From: Candidatus Acidiferrales bacterium
Lineage (GTDB): Bacteria; Acidobacteriota; Terriglobia; Acidiferrales; UBA7541
Direction: 5' to 3'
NCBI GenBank assembly: GCA_030038275.1
Contig: JASHPG010000188.1
Span: forward strand, 1 to 37,217
Length of the DNA: 37,217 nucleotides
This document shows positions 1-8,481 of this stretch, one piece after another. Both the position numbers and the translations under genes were made by a program. The notes beneath the pieces are model-generated. The model saw only the letters and a program-made list of their open reading frames with translations. It searched no databases and had not been told where the DNA came from. Within the stretch, counting starts at the first letter, position 1, and every line of letters starts with the position of its first letter.

Positions 1-500
1 TCGCCCGGTTCCTCCGAACGGTTCCATGAGTGATTGTCGCGCGCCCGCACGTTGATGTTGTGGACGGTTGGATCTTCGTTGTGGACTTCGAGCGGCTGGC
101 CCACGCGCAACGCCAGCACGCGCGGTTCGTACATGCAGCCCTTCTGATTCAACACTACCGGCGTCGTCGCCGCGTCGTATTTGTAACGGCCAAGGCCCAA
201 CTTGACGTACACGGCCACGTTCGCAAGCGCCCCATGCTCGCCCGTCACGACGATCGGCGGAATCACGGGGTTGGGATTCGCCTTCACGCACGCAGGCTCG
301 GCGCTCATATCGATCGGCCGGAAATGCGGCGGTTCGCCCTCCAGCCGCACGGTACCGATGATATTCCCCGCGGTGGTTGGATCGACCGTGGCGGCCGGCG
401 GCGGCGGTTGCTGAGGCTGTTCGCTGGTTTTGCTGCTGCAACCAAATACGATGAGTGCACAAACAACCGAAATCGCAATCCAGAAAGGCCGGGTTCTCAA
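1..500 (-). CDS. Carboxypeptidase-regulatory-like / plastocyanin-like lipoprotein, 3' end cut by window
   Basis: I read this by translating the minus strand from a TTG at 500; 166 codons are open to the window edge, so the C-terminus is missing. The N-terminus is a lipoprotein signal: RTRPFWIAIS, a hydrophobic stretch, then VFGC followed by SSK, so Cys would be lipidated and the protein exported. After a Pro-rich linker comes a beta-rich segment with GTVRLEGEPP, then PACVKANPNP, KGCMYEPRVLALRVGQ and VHNEDPTVHNINV. That order is typical of acidobacterial secreted proteins annotated as carboxypeptidase regulatory-like with a cupredoxin-like fold; the His in HNEDPTVHN could bind metal (inference). 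No ATG lies between the upstream in-frame stop and this region, so TTG is the only reasonable start. A GAAGG stretch lies about a dozen bases upstream. Family assignment is fairly safe, function is not known. Confidence 0.72.
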   Translation of the reverse strand, partial: MRTRPFWIAISVVCALIVFGCSSKTSEQPQQPPPPAATVDPTTAGNIIGTVRLEGEPPHFRPIDMSAEPACVKANPNPVIPPIVVTGEHGALANVAVYVKLGLGRYKYDAATTPVVLNQKGCMYEPRVLALRVGQPLEVHNEDPTVHNINVRARDNHSWNRSEEPG

Positions 501-639
501 GATGACGGATTCCCTTCTCGCAAAAACTCCTACACCAAACTATTCAGTTTAACAGAGCGCGGAAAGAACCGCGAAGGCCATTCTGGCTCGAGAAAATGCG
601 CGTAGTGGCACGACAGCGTAAAGGCAGAGTCGCGGCTGC

Positions 640-1704
640 CTAAGCCGGAGTTTTTACGAGCAGCGCGCGCATGGCCGCAAGCGCGCGGTCGATGCCCGCG
701 CGATCCACGTCGTAATGCGTCACCATGCGAATCGTGAATTTATCTCTCGGCCCGCAGAGAATCCCTTGCCGCGCCAATTCCTCACAAATCGTCGCAGCCG
801 AAAGGCCCGTCTCGGCAACGCTAAAAATCACGATGTTCGTTACCGCAGCCTTCGCGTCGATGGAGATTCCCGGGATTTGCGCCAAACTTTCAGCCAGATA
901 GCGCGCGTTTTCGTGATCGCGATGCAAAAGCTTCGGCGTCTCTTCGAGCGCCACCAAACCTGCCGCTGCCAGCACGCCCACCTGCCGCATTCCGCCGCCG
1001 AGCAGTTTTCGCGACATGCGAGCCTTGCGAATGAACTCCTGCGAGCCCACCAGCATCGACCCCACCGGCGCTCCCAGCCCCTTCGACAGGCAAAACATCA
1101 CCGAATCGAAGTGCCGCGTGATCTCGCTGACGTCCCGTCCTAGTGCGACCGCCGCATTGAATATTCGCGCGCCATCCAAGTGGATGGGCAGGCCGGCCGC
1201 GTGAGCGCGCTCGCAGATTTCATCCGTCACGTCCGGCGGATACACCGTGCCACCGTGCATGTTCGACGTGTTCTCCAACTCGATCAGCCCGGTTTGCGCG
1301 TAGTAGTACACGTTCGGGCGAATCAGCGGTTCGATCAGCTCCCACGTTAAGATTCCGCCGGGCGCCGGTGCCGTGTACGGCATGCAACCCGCAATCGCCG
1401 AGATCGAAGCCAGCTCGTAATTGGCGATATGCGCGCGCCGTTCGCAGATCACTTCCATCCCAGGACGCGTCCACGTCTTGATCGCCAGCAAATTCCCCAT
1501 CGAGCCCGTTGGAACGAAAAGCGCCGCTTCGCGCCCAAAAATTTCCGCAGCGCGATTTTCGAGGCGATTGACCGTTGGGTCTTCGCCGTACACGTCGTCG
1601 CCCACTTCCGCTTCGGCCATCGCCCGGCGCATCGCAGGCGTTGGCCGCGTCACGGTGTCGCTGCGCAAATCGACTATTTTTTCCGCTAGATCGTTACTGG
1701 ACAT
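640..1704 (-). CDS. ltaE: Low-specificity L-threonine aldolase
   Basis: PLP-dependent aldolase that cleaves L-threonine or L-allo-threonine to glycine and acetaldehyde in the cytoplasm; it belongs to fold type I. The 354-residue product is full length for the family. It opens with the signature [16 protein letters not shown] and continues with [15 protein letters not shown]. The phosphate-cup region is PTGSMGN near residue 66, His92 is the likely ring-stacking residue in RRAHIANYE, and LDGARIFNA near 177 holds the Asp that contacts the pyridine nitrogen. The Schiff-base lysine is Lys208 in [12 protein letters not shown]. It appears to be monocistronic, with 69 bases to the M20 peptidase gene upstream on the same strand. 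Assignment is secure; substrate stereospecificity cannot be read from sequence. Confidence 0.95.
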   Translation of the reverse strand: MSSNDLAEKIVDLRSDTVTRPTPAMRRAMAEAEVGDDVYGEDPTVNRLENRAAEIFGREAALFVPTGSMGNLLAIKTWTRPGMEVICERRAHIANYELASISAIAGCMPYTAPAPGGILTWELIEPLIRPNVYYYAQTGLIELENTSNMHGGTVYPPDVTDEICERAHAAGLPIHLDGARIFNAAVALGRDVSEITRHFDSVMFCLSKGLGAPVGSMLVGSQEFIRKARMSRKLLGGGMRQVGVLAAAGLVALEETPKLLHRDHENARYLAESLAQIPGISIDAKAAVTNIVIFSVAETGLSAATICEELARQGILCGPRDKFTIRMVTHYDVDRAGIDRALAAMRALLVKTPA

Positions 1705-1773
1705 GAGCTACATGATAACGCTGGATTGATAGCTGCCAGTCCGCAAGTGTCCGTTCGACCAGCGTCCAGACGT

Positions 1774-3303
1774 TCACCATTTCAACTTGCCCATCTCGGC
1801 GGCGTACGTATCGATACCGTCCCACAGATTCTTGAGGCACAGATTCTCATTCGGCGCGTGCTGGCTGTCATCGTAGTTGACGATTGGGAGGATGATCACC
1901 GGTACGCGCAGAACCTGGTGAAAAAGATATAGCGGCACGCTGCCGCCCATCATCGGCAGGAGCGCGACACGCCCGCCGGAGGCGCCCTGCGCCGCAGCGA
2001 TGACCGCGCGCGAAGCCGGTGTGTCGAGATCGGTCCGGTATCCCGGATAGCCGCTGCTCCAGGCGATCTTGATGACCCTCGGATGGGTGAGTCGGGTCTC
2101 GAGATCTGGGGTAGTCGATACGAGCGTCCAACCCTTGTCCGTCAGGAACCGCTCGACCTCCGCCCGCACGGTCCGCGGCGTCTGATCCGGCACGAGCCGA
2201 AAATCGATCGAAATGCTAGCCTTGGTCGGAATGGCGTTCTTCGCCGTGGCACCGACGGCACCGGAGCTGATACCACGGATGTTGAGTGCCGGCTGCATGA
2301 TGCTCGTGGTGAGCCCCTGACTGCTCTCCGTGCGGCCGATCCCGAATTGCCGTCGCAGCATGATCCCCACCGGCGGGAGCCGCGCAATCGCCGTCCGTTC
2401 GCCGTCGGTCAGGGGTTGCACATCACGATAGAAGCCGGGAATGAGAATACGGCCGGAGCTGTCGCGCATGGATGCGATCAGCTCCGCCGCCATGACAGCG
2501 GGATTCGGCGCCCAGTTGCCGTAGTGGCCGTCGTGCAGCGGGTGCAGCGGGCCATAGATCGTCAGATCAAGCCCTATCATGCCTCTGGCGCCGAAATAGA
2601 GCGTCGGCGCGCCCGACTGGTACTCTGGCCCATCGCCGATCAACAGCAGATCGCTACGCAGCCGCGCCGCATGGTCATTCAGGATTGCTGCGAGATGCGG
2701 CGAGCCGGCCTCTTCCTCGCCCTCCCACAGGACTTTGAGATTGACCGAAGGCGTGCGATGCATCGCCCGCAGAGCGTCGAACGCGGTTAGAAACGCAATG
2801 ATGGATGCTTTGTCATCCGCCGCCGCTCGGCCGAACAGCCGCCACTCGGGATCGAAAGGTGATCTTGCGTGCCGCCAATCGACTAGTCTGACGGTAGGCG
2901 AGAGCGGGCCATCGCGCATCACGGGCACAAACGGGTCCGAGGCCCATTGAGACGGGGTGACCGGTTGGCCGTCGTAATGGGCATAGAAGACGACCGTTTG
3001 CTTCGCTCCGCGTACATTATAGAGACCGAACACGACCGGTGGAGAGCCGCCTTTGGCGGTGAATTGCGTCGTCTCGAAGCCACGCAGCCTCAATTGGTGC
3101 TCAAGCCAGCTCGCCGCAATCACGAGCGCTTGCGGACGAGCGGCGACGCTCGGCAAGCGCGTCAGCGCGTCGAGCTGACCCACGATGTCGGCTTCATGCG
3201 CCGCGCGGTAAGTGTCCACTTGCTGCCGCAGATCGGAGGCATACGTCGGCGCCGCAGATAACCAGCCGAGCCCCACCACTAAAACTACAAGAACCTTTCT
3301 CAT
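1774..3303 (-). CDS. Secreted M20-family metallopeptidase (dipeptidase-like)
   Basis: Two-zinc aminoacylase/carboxypeptidase family M20, probably a dipeptidase. I chose the ATG at 3303 because it gives a clean signal peptide (MRKVLVVLVVGLGWLSAAPTYA); the frame stays open upstream to 3363 and an ATG at 3324 is an alternative. Metal-site motifs follow in family order: FYAHYDGQP (His and Asp), GRAAADDKASI (bridging Asp), WEGEEEAGS (general base and Glu ligand), GDGPEY, and near the C-terminus DDSQHAPNENL (His). The insertion between the two catalytic halves contains the dimerisation or lid domain with a GAVGATAKNAIPTKA segment that resembles the substrate-binding loop of this family. The product of about 509 residues is of usual length. 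Likely acts in the periplasm on peptides; substrate unknown. Confidence 0.9.
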   Translation of the reverse strand: MRKVLVVLVVGLGWLSAAPTYASDLRQQVDTYRAAHEADIVGQLDALTRLPSVAARPQALVIAASWLEHQLRLRGFETTQFTAKGGSPPVVFGLYNVRGAKQTVVFYAHYDGQPVTPSQWASDPFVPVMRDGPLSPTVRLVDWRHARSPFDPEWRLFGRAAADDKASIIAFLTAFDALRAMHRTPSVNLKVLWEGEEEAGSPHLAAILNDHAARLRSDLLLIGDGPEYQSGAPTLYFGARGMIGLDLTIYGPLHPLHDGHYGNWAPNPAVMAAELIASMRDSSGRILIPGFYRDVQPLTDGERTAIARLPPVGIMLRRQFGIGRTESSQGLTTSIMQPALNIRGISSGAVGATAKNAIPTKASISIDFRLVPDQTPRTVRAEVERFLTDKGWTLVSTTPDLETRLTHPRVIKIAWSSGYPGYRTDLDTPASRAVIAAAQGASGGRVALLPMMGGSVPLYLFHQVLRVPVIILPIVNYDDSQHAPNENLCLKNLWDGIDTYAAEMGKLKW

Positions 3304-3459
3304 GACGCGGCCATTAATTATCATGCGCCGGATCTCTGACAGGCAATTCCTGGGTAAGTACATAAGTCTGTGCGCCGTGCTAGCGCCAGCCGCGCAGCAG
3401 GACCGATCGGAATCGTCCTCATGCGTAAACGCGCGCCAGGCATCGAGCGAGCTGAGCCG

Positions 3460-4272
3460 TTACGCGCGCCGGGCCGTGTGCAGCGCCACGCTGCCGAAAT
3501 TCCACGTGCTCACGCGGACGTCACTAAATCCGCAGCGCTCCATCAGCGCCGCGAGTTCCTTGGACGAAGGGAATTTCGCCACCGATCCCGGCAAATAGCG
3601 ATACGCCTCGCGATTCCCCGAAATCGCTCCACCTATCAGCGGCAAAATCCGCCGAAAATAAAAACGAAACACAGCCGCGAGCGGCCCCGCGCCCGGTTCC
3701 GTGAATTCCAGAATGCCCGCTTCCCCGCCCGGCTGCAGCACGCGCGCGATTTCGCGCAGCCCGCTTTCGTAATTCGCGAGGTTACGAAAACCGAAAGCGG
3801 TGGTCACCAGATCGGCGCTCGCGTCCGCGAACGGCAACCGCAGCGCATCCGCCGCCGCAAAAATGGCGTGGTGCCCCGCCGAACGCGCCTTGTCCCGCGC
3901 GCGCTCCAGCATCGGCTCGACAAAATCGCTGCCGATCACCGGCATCGCACCCGCCGTCTCGCGTTCGCCCGCCGCTCTCGCTGCTCGCTTCCGTTCGCGC
4001 GCCAGCGCAAACGCCAAGTCGCCCGTCCCGCAGCAAATGTCGATTGCACGCGCCTCCGGACGCCTCAGAATGTGCGTGAATCGCCGCGCCGTGCGCCGCC
4101 TCCACACGCGATCGAGCGACAGCGACAGCAAATGATTCAGAAAATCGTAGCGCGGCGCGATCGCACCAAACATCTCGCGCACCCGCGCCGCTGCTTCGCG
4201 CTCGTCGCGCGCGCCTTCGGGACGCGTTCCCGGCACCGGTGCCGGTCTCTCCGTTGTCATCGCGATCGCCAT
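3460..4272 (-). CDS. menG: Demethylmenaquinone methyltransferase, UbiE/MenG family (copy 1)
   Basis: SAM-dependent C-methyltransferase that performs the last step of menaquinone synthesis. The 270-residue product begins with a variable, charged N-terminus, then VREMFGAIAPRYDFLNHLLS, which is the UbiE N-terminal signature, followed by the SAM motif AIDICCGTGDLAFAL, the acidic GSDFVEPML, and the family-typical TTAFGFRNLANYESGLREIARVLQPGG. The C-terminus GSVALHTARRA is also usual. It lies 37 bases downstream of aroB on the same strand, so a small chorismate-to-menaquinone operon is likely. A second paralogue sits at 20620-21363 on the same strand. About 20 residues (near 95-115) form a Lys/Arg/Ala-rich insertion between motif I and GSDF that the second copy lacks. 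Which copy is the main MenG cannot be decided here. Confidence 0.9.
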   Translation of the reverse strand: MAIAMTTERPAPVPGTRPEGARDEREAAARVREMFGAIAPRYDFLNHLLSLSLDRVWRRRTARRFTHILRRPEARAIDICCGTGDLAFALARERKRAARAAGERETAGAMPVIGSDFVEPMLERARDKARSAGHHAIFAAADALRLPFADASADLVTTAFGFRNLANYESGLREIARVLQPGGEAGILEFTEPGAGPLAAVFRFYFRRILPLIGGAISGNREAYRYLPGSVAKFPSSKELAALMERCGFSDVRVSTWNFGSVALHTARRA

Positions 4273-4309
4273 CGTGAATCGTCAACGGCTTGCCTTCGCG
4301 GCAAAGTCG

Positions 4310-5461
4310 TTACCGTCGCCGCTTCCGCATCGCGGCTCGCGCCGCATTCTCCACCACCGGAGTGCTCCGCGCCTCGGCCATCACTTCCGCCAGCGACGCC
4401 ACCGTCTTCGTCACCAGCGCTCGCGGCACTTCGATTCCCCACTCCGTTTTGCCGATGCGGCTCGGCATCACCCACAGCACGCGTCCGCCGCGCGCTTTCT
4501 TATCGCCCAGCATGATGCGCTGCAATTCCGCCGCCGGAATCTCCGGCACGCTCGGCAGCGGTCCCACCGACGCCGTCAGCCGCACGATCCGGAATGCGTC
4601 CATCAACGGGATCCGCTCCGTTGCCAGCCCCATCAAGGCCACGGCGATCATTCCCCATCCGATCGCTTCGCCATGCAGGAAGCGCCGGTAATTCGTCGCT
4701 GCTTCCAGAGCGTGTCCCAGCGTGTGCCCGAAGTTCAGAATCTGCCGCAAGCCGCTTTCGCGTTCATCTTGATTCACCACGCGCGCTTTGATCGCGATGC
4801 TCCGTCCAATGATGAACGCCAGCGCCTCCGCGTCGCGCCGCAGCACCTCGCGCATATGCTCCTCGAGAAATTTGAACAGCACCGCGTCCGCGATCGCGCC
4901 GTATTTCACCACCTCGTAAACGCCCGAGCGAAACTCCCTGTGCGGCAGCGTACCCAGCGTCCGCGGATCGACGATCACCAGTTTCGGCGCATAAAACGCT
5001 CCCACCAGATTTTTTCCCTCGGGCAAATTCACGCCCGTTTTCCCGCCGATGGAGCTGTCCACCTGCGCTACCAGCGTTGTCGGAATATGGACGACGCGCA
5101 CCCCGCGCAAATACGACGCTGCCGCGAATCCCGCTACGTCGCCCACCACTCCACCGCCTACCGCCACGAGCGTCGCATGACGATCCGCTCCCGCACGCAC
5201 CAGTTCGCGCGCGATCCGCTCCACCGTCGAAAGCCGTTTCGCCGCCTCCGCATCGTCAAAAAGAATCGGCCGCGGCGCCGCGCCCGAAACGTTCTTCATC
5301 ACCGCGCGGCCCCAGTATCGCCACACGCGCGGCGACGACAGCACGAACGTGCCCGTCGTCTCGCCCAGCCCCGCGATCAGCCGGCCGGCGTGCGCCAGCG
5401 CGCCGCTCGCGCAGCGAACTTCGTAATTCCCCAATGAACTCTTTACCTGAATTGCTTGCAT
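4310..5461 (-). CDS. aroB: 3-dehydroquinate synthase
   Basis: Converts DAHP to 3-dehydroquinate in the shikimate pathway, using NAD and a divalent metal. Starting at the ATG at 5461 gives 383 residues beginning MQAIQVKSSLGNYEV, the usual N-terminus. The NAD loop is AVGGGVVGDVAGF (about 100-112), followed by PTTLVAQVDSSIGGKTGVN. Metal ligands are visible as Glu183 (YEVVKYG), His246 (FGHTLGHALE) and His263 (HGEAIGWGM). The frame remains open about 36 codons upstream of this ATG but that stretch looks non-coding. An extended -10 element lies only about 10 bases upstream of the ATG, so the mRNA may be nearly leaderless. menG follows after 37 bases on the same strand. Assignment is firm. Confidence 0.95.
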   Translation of the reverse strand: MQAIQVKSSLGNYEVRCASGALAHAGRLIAGLGETTGTFVLSSPRVWRYWGRAVMKNVSGAAPRPILFDDAEAAKRLSTVERIARELVRAGADRHATLVAVGGGVVGDVAGFAAASYLRGVRVVHIPTTLVAQVDSSIGGKTGVNLPEGKNLVGAFYAPKLVIVDPRTLGTLPHREFRSGVYEVVKYGAIADAVLFKFLEEHMREVLRRDAEALAFIIGRSIAIKARVVNQDERESGLRQILNFGHTLGHALEAATNYRRFLHGEAIGWGMIAVALMGLATERIPLMDAFRIVRLTASVGPLPSVPEIPAAELQRIMLGDKKARGGRVLWVMPSRIGKTEWGIEVPRALVTKTVASLAEVMAEARSTPVVENAARAAMRKRRR

Positions 5462-5470
5462 TCGCACAAA

Positions 5471-5479
5471 AATGTAGCA
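5471..5479 (-). promoter_or_regulatory. Putative extended -10 promoter of aroB-menG
   Basis: The minus strand reads TGCTACATT, an extended -10 (TGn plus a TATAAT-like hexamer), ending 9 bases before the aroB ATG. No convincing -35 is present at the usual distance. If it is active, transcription would begin near 5464, leaving only a few untranslated bases. Confidence 0.35.
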
Positions 5480-5525
5480 CAGCTTTTGCGTGCCGCGCCG
5501 CTTCTCCCGCTCGGCGGTACTGGGA

Positions 5526-5573
5526 CAGTTTGAATTTTCTTGGTCGTGACGCAAGCAGTTAAAATTCAAACTG
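5526..5573. repeat. 13-bp perfect inverted repeat in the aroB upstream region
   Basis: CAGTTTGAATTTT at 5526-5538 is the exact reverse complement of AAAATTCAAACTG at 5561-5573, with 22 bases between. It is AT-rich in an otherwise GC-rich region and lies between the divergent aroB and small membrane-protein genes. It could be an operator for a dimeric regulator or an RNA hairpin; the sequence alone does not decide. Confidence 0.6.
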
Positions 5574-5679
5574 GCTCGCTAATCGCTCGGCTCGCGCTTA
5601 CGCGACAAAGCCAGCCCCCTCCGCATCCGCGCAGACGCGAAACAAATCTCCGCCCCGATGCGTACTTCAGAAGTAGGAG

Positions 5680-5901
5680 GTGCTCGATTCGCCCGTGTTC
5701 ACGTTTCTATTATGGTGCGTGCTGCTGGTGCTGTGCTGGCCGCTGGCTCTTCTCGCGCTGGTTTTCTATCCGATTGTGTGGTTGTGCTTGCTGCCCTTTC
5801 GGATTTTCGGAATCGCGGTGGGCGGCGCGCTCGCATTGCTTACCGCGGTCCTCATGCTGCCCGCGCGCATCTTGCGCGGCCCTCGTCCTCGCCGCGCTTA
5901 G
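5680..5901 (+). CDS. Small two-helix membrane protein, unknown function
   Basis: Up to 73 residues with two hydrophobic segments (about residues 7-30 and 31-58) and a basic C-terminal tail (RILRGPRPRRA), so an inner-membrane protein is likely. A full-strength Shine-Dalgarno, AGGAGGTG, lies at 5675-5682. It overlaps the first GTG at 5680, which therefore cannot use it; the in-frame GTG at 5695 sits 14 bases downstream of it, a long spacing, and is the better but imperfect start. I do not recognise a named family. Downstream is a copy of the dispersed repeat, then the convergent M28 peptidase gene. The strong ribosome site and biased hydrophobic codon pattern support coding. Confidence 0.6.
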   Translation: MLDSPVFTFLLWCVLLVLCWPLALLALVFYPIVWLCLLPFRIFGIAVGGALALLTAVLMLPARILRGPRPRRA

Positions 5902-5984
5902 CCACGGTACAAGATCGTTATTCCAAGACGACTCTGCTTCTTGGCCTTAGGAATCTACTCTAAAATCTCAATCAACCGAAAAGC

Positions 5985-6045
5985 TGTCACCCCAAACCCA
6001 GCCCCGACGTATTTGGGCGGGGATGGCGGTGAGGCGTCTGCTTTT
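5985..6045 (+). repeat. Dispersed intergenic repeat, copy A
   Basis: Starts TGTCACCCCAAACCCAGCCC and ends GGTGAGGCGTCTGCTTTT. It aligns with copies at 7067-7122 on the same strand and, inverted, at 20552-20598, 21391-21445, 23116-23195 and 23624-23682. It lies between convergent genes, just past the stop codon of the M28 gene. Confidence 0.7.
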
Positions 6046-6052
6046 CATCTCA

Positions 6053-7072
6053 TCACCGAAACTTCTCCTGCAGCTCCGTCACCGACGCTAAAATCACTTG
6101 CCCCACGATCGCGATATTCCGCGGACTCAGCTTGTCGAGCGTATCCTGCGTCGTATGCCAATACCCTTCTTGCATGTAATCGTTCAAGTCGATGATGTCC
6201 ACCGCCGCCACACCGCGTTGCAGAAATGGCTGGTGGTCGTCGATCACCGGCGACGGCGCCGTGCCGAACAGGTTTCCATATCCAAGTCGGTCAGCCGTTT
6301 TCCACGCCAATTCCCGCAGCCAGGGCGTGGAACTCGAGTCTTCTTGAATGTGAAGATTCTTCTGCCCGATCATATCCGCCAGAATCACGGCTTTGGTATT
6401 TTTCAGCGCGCCCGAAAGATCCATGCGTGCCGCCAGCTCGCGGCTGCCGAACGTATTTTCGTCGGTATTCCACGTGGTCTGCGCCTGCTGCGCGGTTTGG
6501 AAATTCTGCTGGTCTTCCTCGCCATCCAGAAACGCGATCCACACCGCGTTATGATTTTTCGGTGCCTTGCAAAGCAGGCTCGCCATCTCCAGCATCAGCC
6601 CGCTTGACGATCCGCCATCTTCCGCGCCCACGAATCCCGGCAGCCGTACCGTGTCGTAATGCGTCAAAAGCAGAATGATCCCCGGACCTGTCCCGGGAAT
6701 TTTTGCCACGATATTTTCCATCGCCAGCGTGCCGATCGGCGTCTGCGCGTGAAAATCATCCACGTCCACGGGGCAGCCGAAGCTCTTCAGTTGCGCGCGA
6801 ATGTAGCTCTGCACCTCGCGAATCGCGGGCGTATCGGGAGGGTGCGGACCAAAACTCACCAGCTTCACAACGTAGGAGTACGCTTTCGCGCCGTCGAATC
6901 CGCCGGTTTGTGACGCGGGAGGAGCGGCGTCCTCTGGAGAAATCGTCGGCGCCGCGGTATCCGCTTCCACGGTCGCCGCGCTCGTTGATGCATTCGAACT
7001 ATTTGCGCCAGCCCCACAACCAAAGGCCAACAACATCATCACTAACATGCACAGGGCTAACCCGGCTGTCAT
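6053..7072 (-). CDS. M28-family metallopeptidase / glutaminyl-cyclase-like lipoprotein
   Basis: Exported zinc enzyme of the M28 fold; family members are aminopeptidases or glutaminyl-peptide cyclotransferases. From the ATG at 7072 the product starts MTAGLALCMLVMMLLAFGC, a lipobox-like signal, then a Ser/Thr/Ala-rich linker. Zinc-site motifs occur in order: LLLTHYDTVRL (His, Asp), GAEDGGSSSG (bridging Asp), AFLDGEED (Glu-Glu), ILADMIG (Asp) and GYWHTTQDTLDKLS (His). FGSRELAARM and the WIAFLDGEE block resemble the glutaminyl-cyclase branch. The start is uncertain: the ATG at 7072 falls inside dispersed repeat copy B, a GTG at 7174 immediately follows the tatC stop, and an ATG at 7048 also gives the lipobox. 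It is probably co-transcribed with tatA/B-tatC. Confidence 0.85.
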   Translation of the reverse strand: MTAGLALCMLVMMLLAFGCGAGANSSNASTSAATVEADTAAPTISPEDAAPPASQTGGFDGAKAYSYVVKLVSFGPHPPDTPAIREVQSYIRAQLKSFGCPVDVDDFHAQTPIGTLAMENIVAKIPGTGPGIILLLTHYDTVRLPGFVGAEDGGSSSGLMLEMASLLCKAPKNHNAVWIAFLDGEEDQQNFQTAQQAQTTWNTDENTFGSRELAARMDLSGALKNTKAVILADMIGQKNLHIQEDSSSTPWLRELAWKTADRLGYGNLFGTAPSPVIDDHQPFLQRGVAAVDIIDLNDYMQEGYWHTTQDTLDKLSPRNIAIVGQVILASVTELQEKFR

Positions 7073-7122
7073 CCCGGTCCCGACGGTTTCAGTCGGGAAC
7101 GGGGGTGAGGGATATGCTTTTT
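7067..7122 (+). repeat. Dispersed intergenic repeat, copy B (overlaps M28 start)
   Basis: Starts TGTCATCCCGGTCCCGAC and ends GGTGAGGGATATGCTTTTT. The internal part (CCCGAC...GTCGGGA) is itself an inverted repeat. The TGTCAT end supplies, on the minus strand, the ATG used as the M28 start, so insertion of the repeat may have rebuilt that gene's translation start. Confidence 0.7.
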
Positions 7123-7175
7123 CCTTTCGGGATTTCAGATCCAGGCGACTCGTCCAGCACCCCACGCCGCACACG

Positions 7176-8012
7176 CTAGCTCGCCTGCCCCGGCGCCAAT
7201 GCCGGCGGATTTTCTTCCCGCTTCTTCCTTTTCTTCCGCGCCACCATGTACGAAACCAGCACGCTGAGGAAGTACAGCCCGACCATCGGCGCCATGAAAA
7301 TCAGCATCGTCATCGCATCGGGAGTCGGAGTCACCACTGCCGCCACCACCGCGATGATCAGCATCGCGTAGCGGAAATTCTTCATCATGAATTTCGGCGT
7401 GACGATTCCGAATATCGACAGGATGAACACCACCACCGGCAGCTCGAAAATCACTCCGAGGCCCAGCAGCACGATCAGCGTCATCTTGAAATATTCGTTG
7501 ATGTCTATCCACGGCTTGATCGGCCCGGTGTTGCTGAATTCCACCACGAACGTCAGTACCCGCGGCAGCATCACGAAATACGCAAACGCCACGCCGCATA
7601 GGAATAGAACCGTGGCCGAAACGATGAAACTGGCCACCGCTTTCCGTTCGTGCTTGTACAGCCCCGGCGCGACGAACAACCACACCTGATACAGCACCCA
7701 CGGCATCGCCAGCGCGATCCCCAAATAAAGTCCAAAATTGATGTACAGCATTACGAACCCGGCGGGGTGCCCGTAATAGAGGTTCGGAGGAAGGTGGTTT
7801 CTCGTCAGCGCGTCGATCATCGGCTGCGTGACGTAATTGAGACCTGGCTTCGAGAGCGCCAGGCCGATCATCATTCCGATTCCGATGCCGATCAGCGAGT
7901 TGATCAGCCGTTTGCGCAGTTCGATCAGGTGCTCGAAAAACGACATCGAGCCGCCTGGTTCCTCCTTGGGTGTCTGAGGATTTTGGTTTTCAGGGTTTTC
8001 CGATGGCGCCAT
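7176..8012 (-). CDS. tatC: Sec-independent protein translocase TatC
   Basis: Core membrane subunit of the twin-arginine translocase, which binds signal peptides and exports folded proteins. The 278-residue product has the TatC N-terminal signature SFFEHLIELRKRLINS near residue 24, with the conserved acidic/basic pair. Six hydrophobic helices follow, including the region around FVAPGLYKHERKA and the proline-containing MLPRVLTFV, then the conserved LGVIFELPVVVFIL segment and VVTPTPDAMTM. The C-terminus is a basic cytoplasmic tail (ARKKRKKREE). Its start overlaps the upstream tatA/B gene by 23 bases, implying translational coupling, and the M28 gene follows directly. Identity is secure. Confidence 0.96.
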   Translation of the reverse strand: MAPSENPENQNPQTPKEEPGGSMSFFEHLIELRKRLINSLIGIGIGMMIGLALSKPGLNYVTQPMIDALTRNHLPPNLYYGHPAGFVMLYINFGLYLGIALAMPWVLYQVWLFVAPGLYKHERKAVASFIVSATVLFLCGVAFAYFVMLPRVLTFVVEFSNTGPIKPWIDINEYFKMTLIVLLGLGVIFELPVVVFILSIFGIVTPKFMMKNFRYAMLIIAVVAAVVTPTPDAMTMLIFMAPMVGLYFLSVLVSYMVARKKRKKREENPPALAPGQAS

Positions 8013-8481
8013 CGCTCACTCGTTCTGGGTTCTCCAACTCTTCGGCCCGGCTACGCGCGATTTGCGCCTCGGCTTGTCGAATCAGCTCTTCGGGATCTTC
8101 GGGGAACATCATTGTTTGCTCGATGTCGGAACTTGAGGCAGGTTCTCCCAGGGGCTGCCCCGCTGCCGGCAACTGGGCCGCCACGGCAGCTTCATGCGGA
8201 GCGCTTGTGGCGACCGTTCCCGTCGCAGCCGCGATCGCGGGCGCGTTCGTTTGCGCGGCTGCAGGGGTGGTCGCCGGTCGAACCGAATCGATGCGGCGGT
8301 CGTTTGCCTCGCGCTCCAGGTCGCGCAAGTGAGTCTCAAATGTGCCCTTAATGTCCGAGGTCGCCCGGCGGAATTCAGCCATCAGCTTGCCCAGGTTTCG
8401 CGCCAATTCCGGCAGCTTTTCCGGGCCGAAGATCACCAGCGCGATAACGAAAATGATGATTAGATGAGGAATGCTTAACAT
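7990..8481 (-). CDS. tatB: TatA/TatB-type twin-arginine translocase subunit
   Basis: Single-pass inner-membrane subunit of the Tat translocase. Residues 1-18 form the transmembrane helix (MLSIPHLIIIFVIALVIFG), followed by the hinge FGPEKLPELARNLGK and an amphipathic helix MAEFRRATSDIKGTFE. A long Ala/Pro/Thr-rich tail and an acidic C-terminal part (PEDPEELIRQAEAQIARSR) extend it to 163 residues. The long tail and RRATSDIK segment look TatB-like, but the FGPEKLPELA hinge is shared with TatA, so the symbol is provisional. It has a GGGAG-like ribosome site a few bases before its ATG and overlaps tatC by 23 bases. A consensus sigma70 promoter lies about 280 bases upstream. Confidence 0.88.
   Translation of the reverse strand: MLSIPHLIIIFVIALVIFGPEKLPELARNLGKLMAEFRRATSDIKGTFETHLRDLEREANDRRIDSVRPATTPAAAQTNAPAIAAATGTVATSAPHEAAVAAQLPAAGQPLGEPASSSDIEQTMMFPEDPEELIRQAEAQIARSRAEELENPERVSDGAIGKP

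Noticed and set aside
30..605. Plus-strand 191-residue frame at the window start
   Set aside because: The minus strand encodes a coherent lipoprotein here with signal peptide and family motifs; the plus frame is its shadow.
3370..5437. Long plus-strand frames rich in Arg/His/Pro opposite menG and aroB
   Set aside because: They are high-GC antisense shadows of well-supported enzymes and show no domain or ribosome site.
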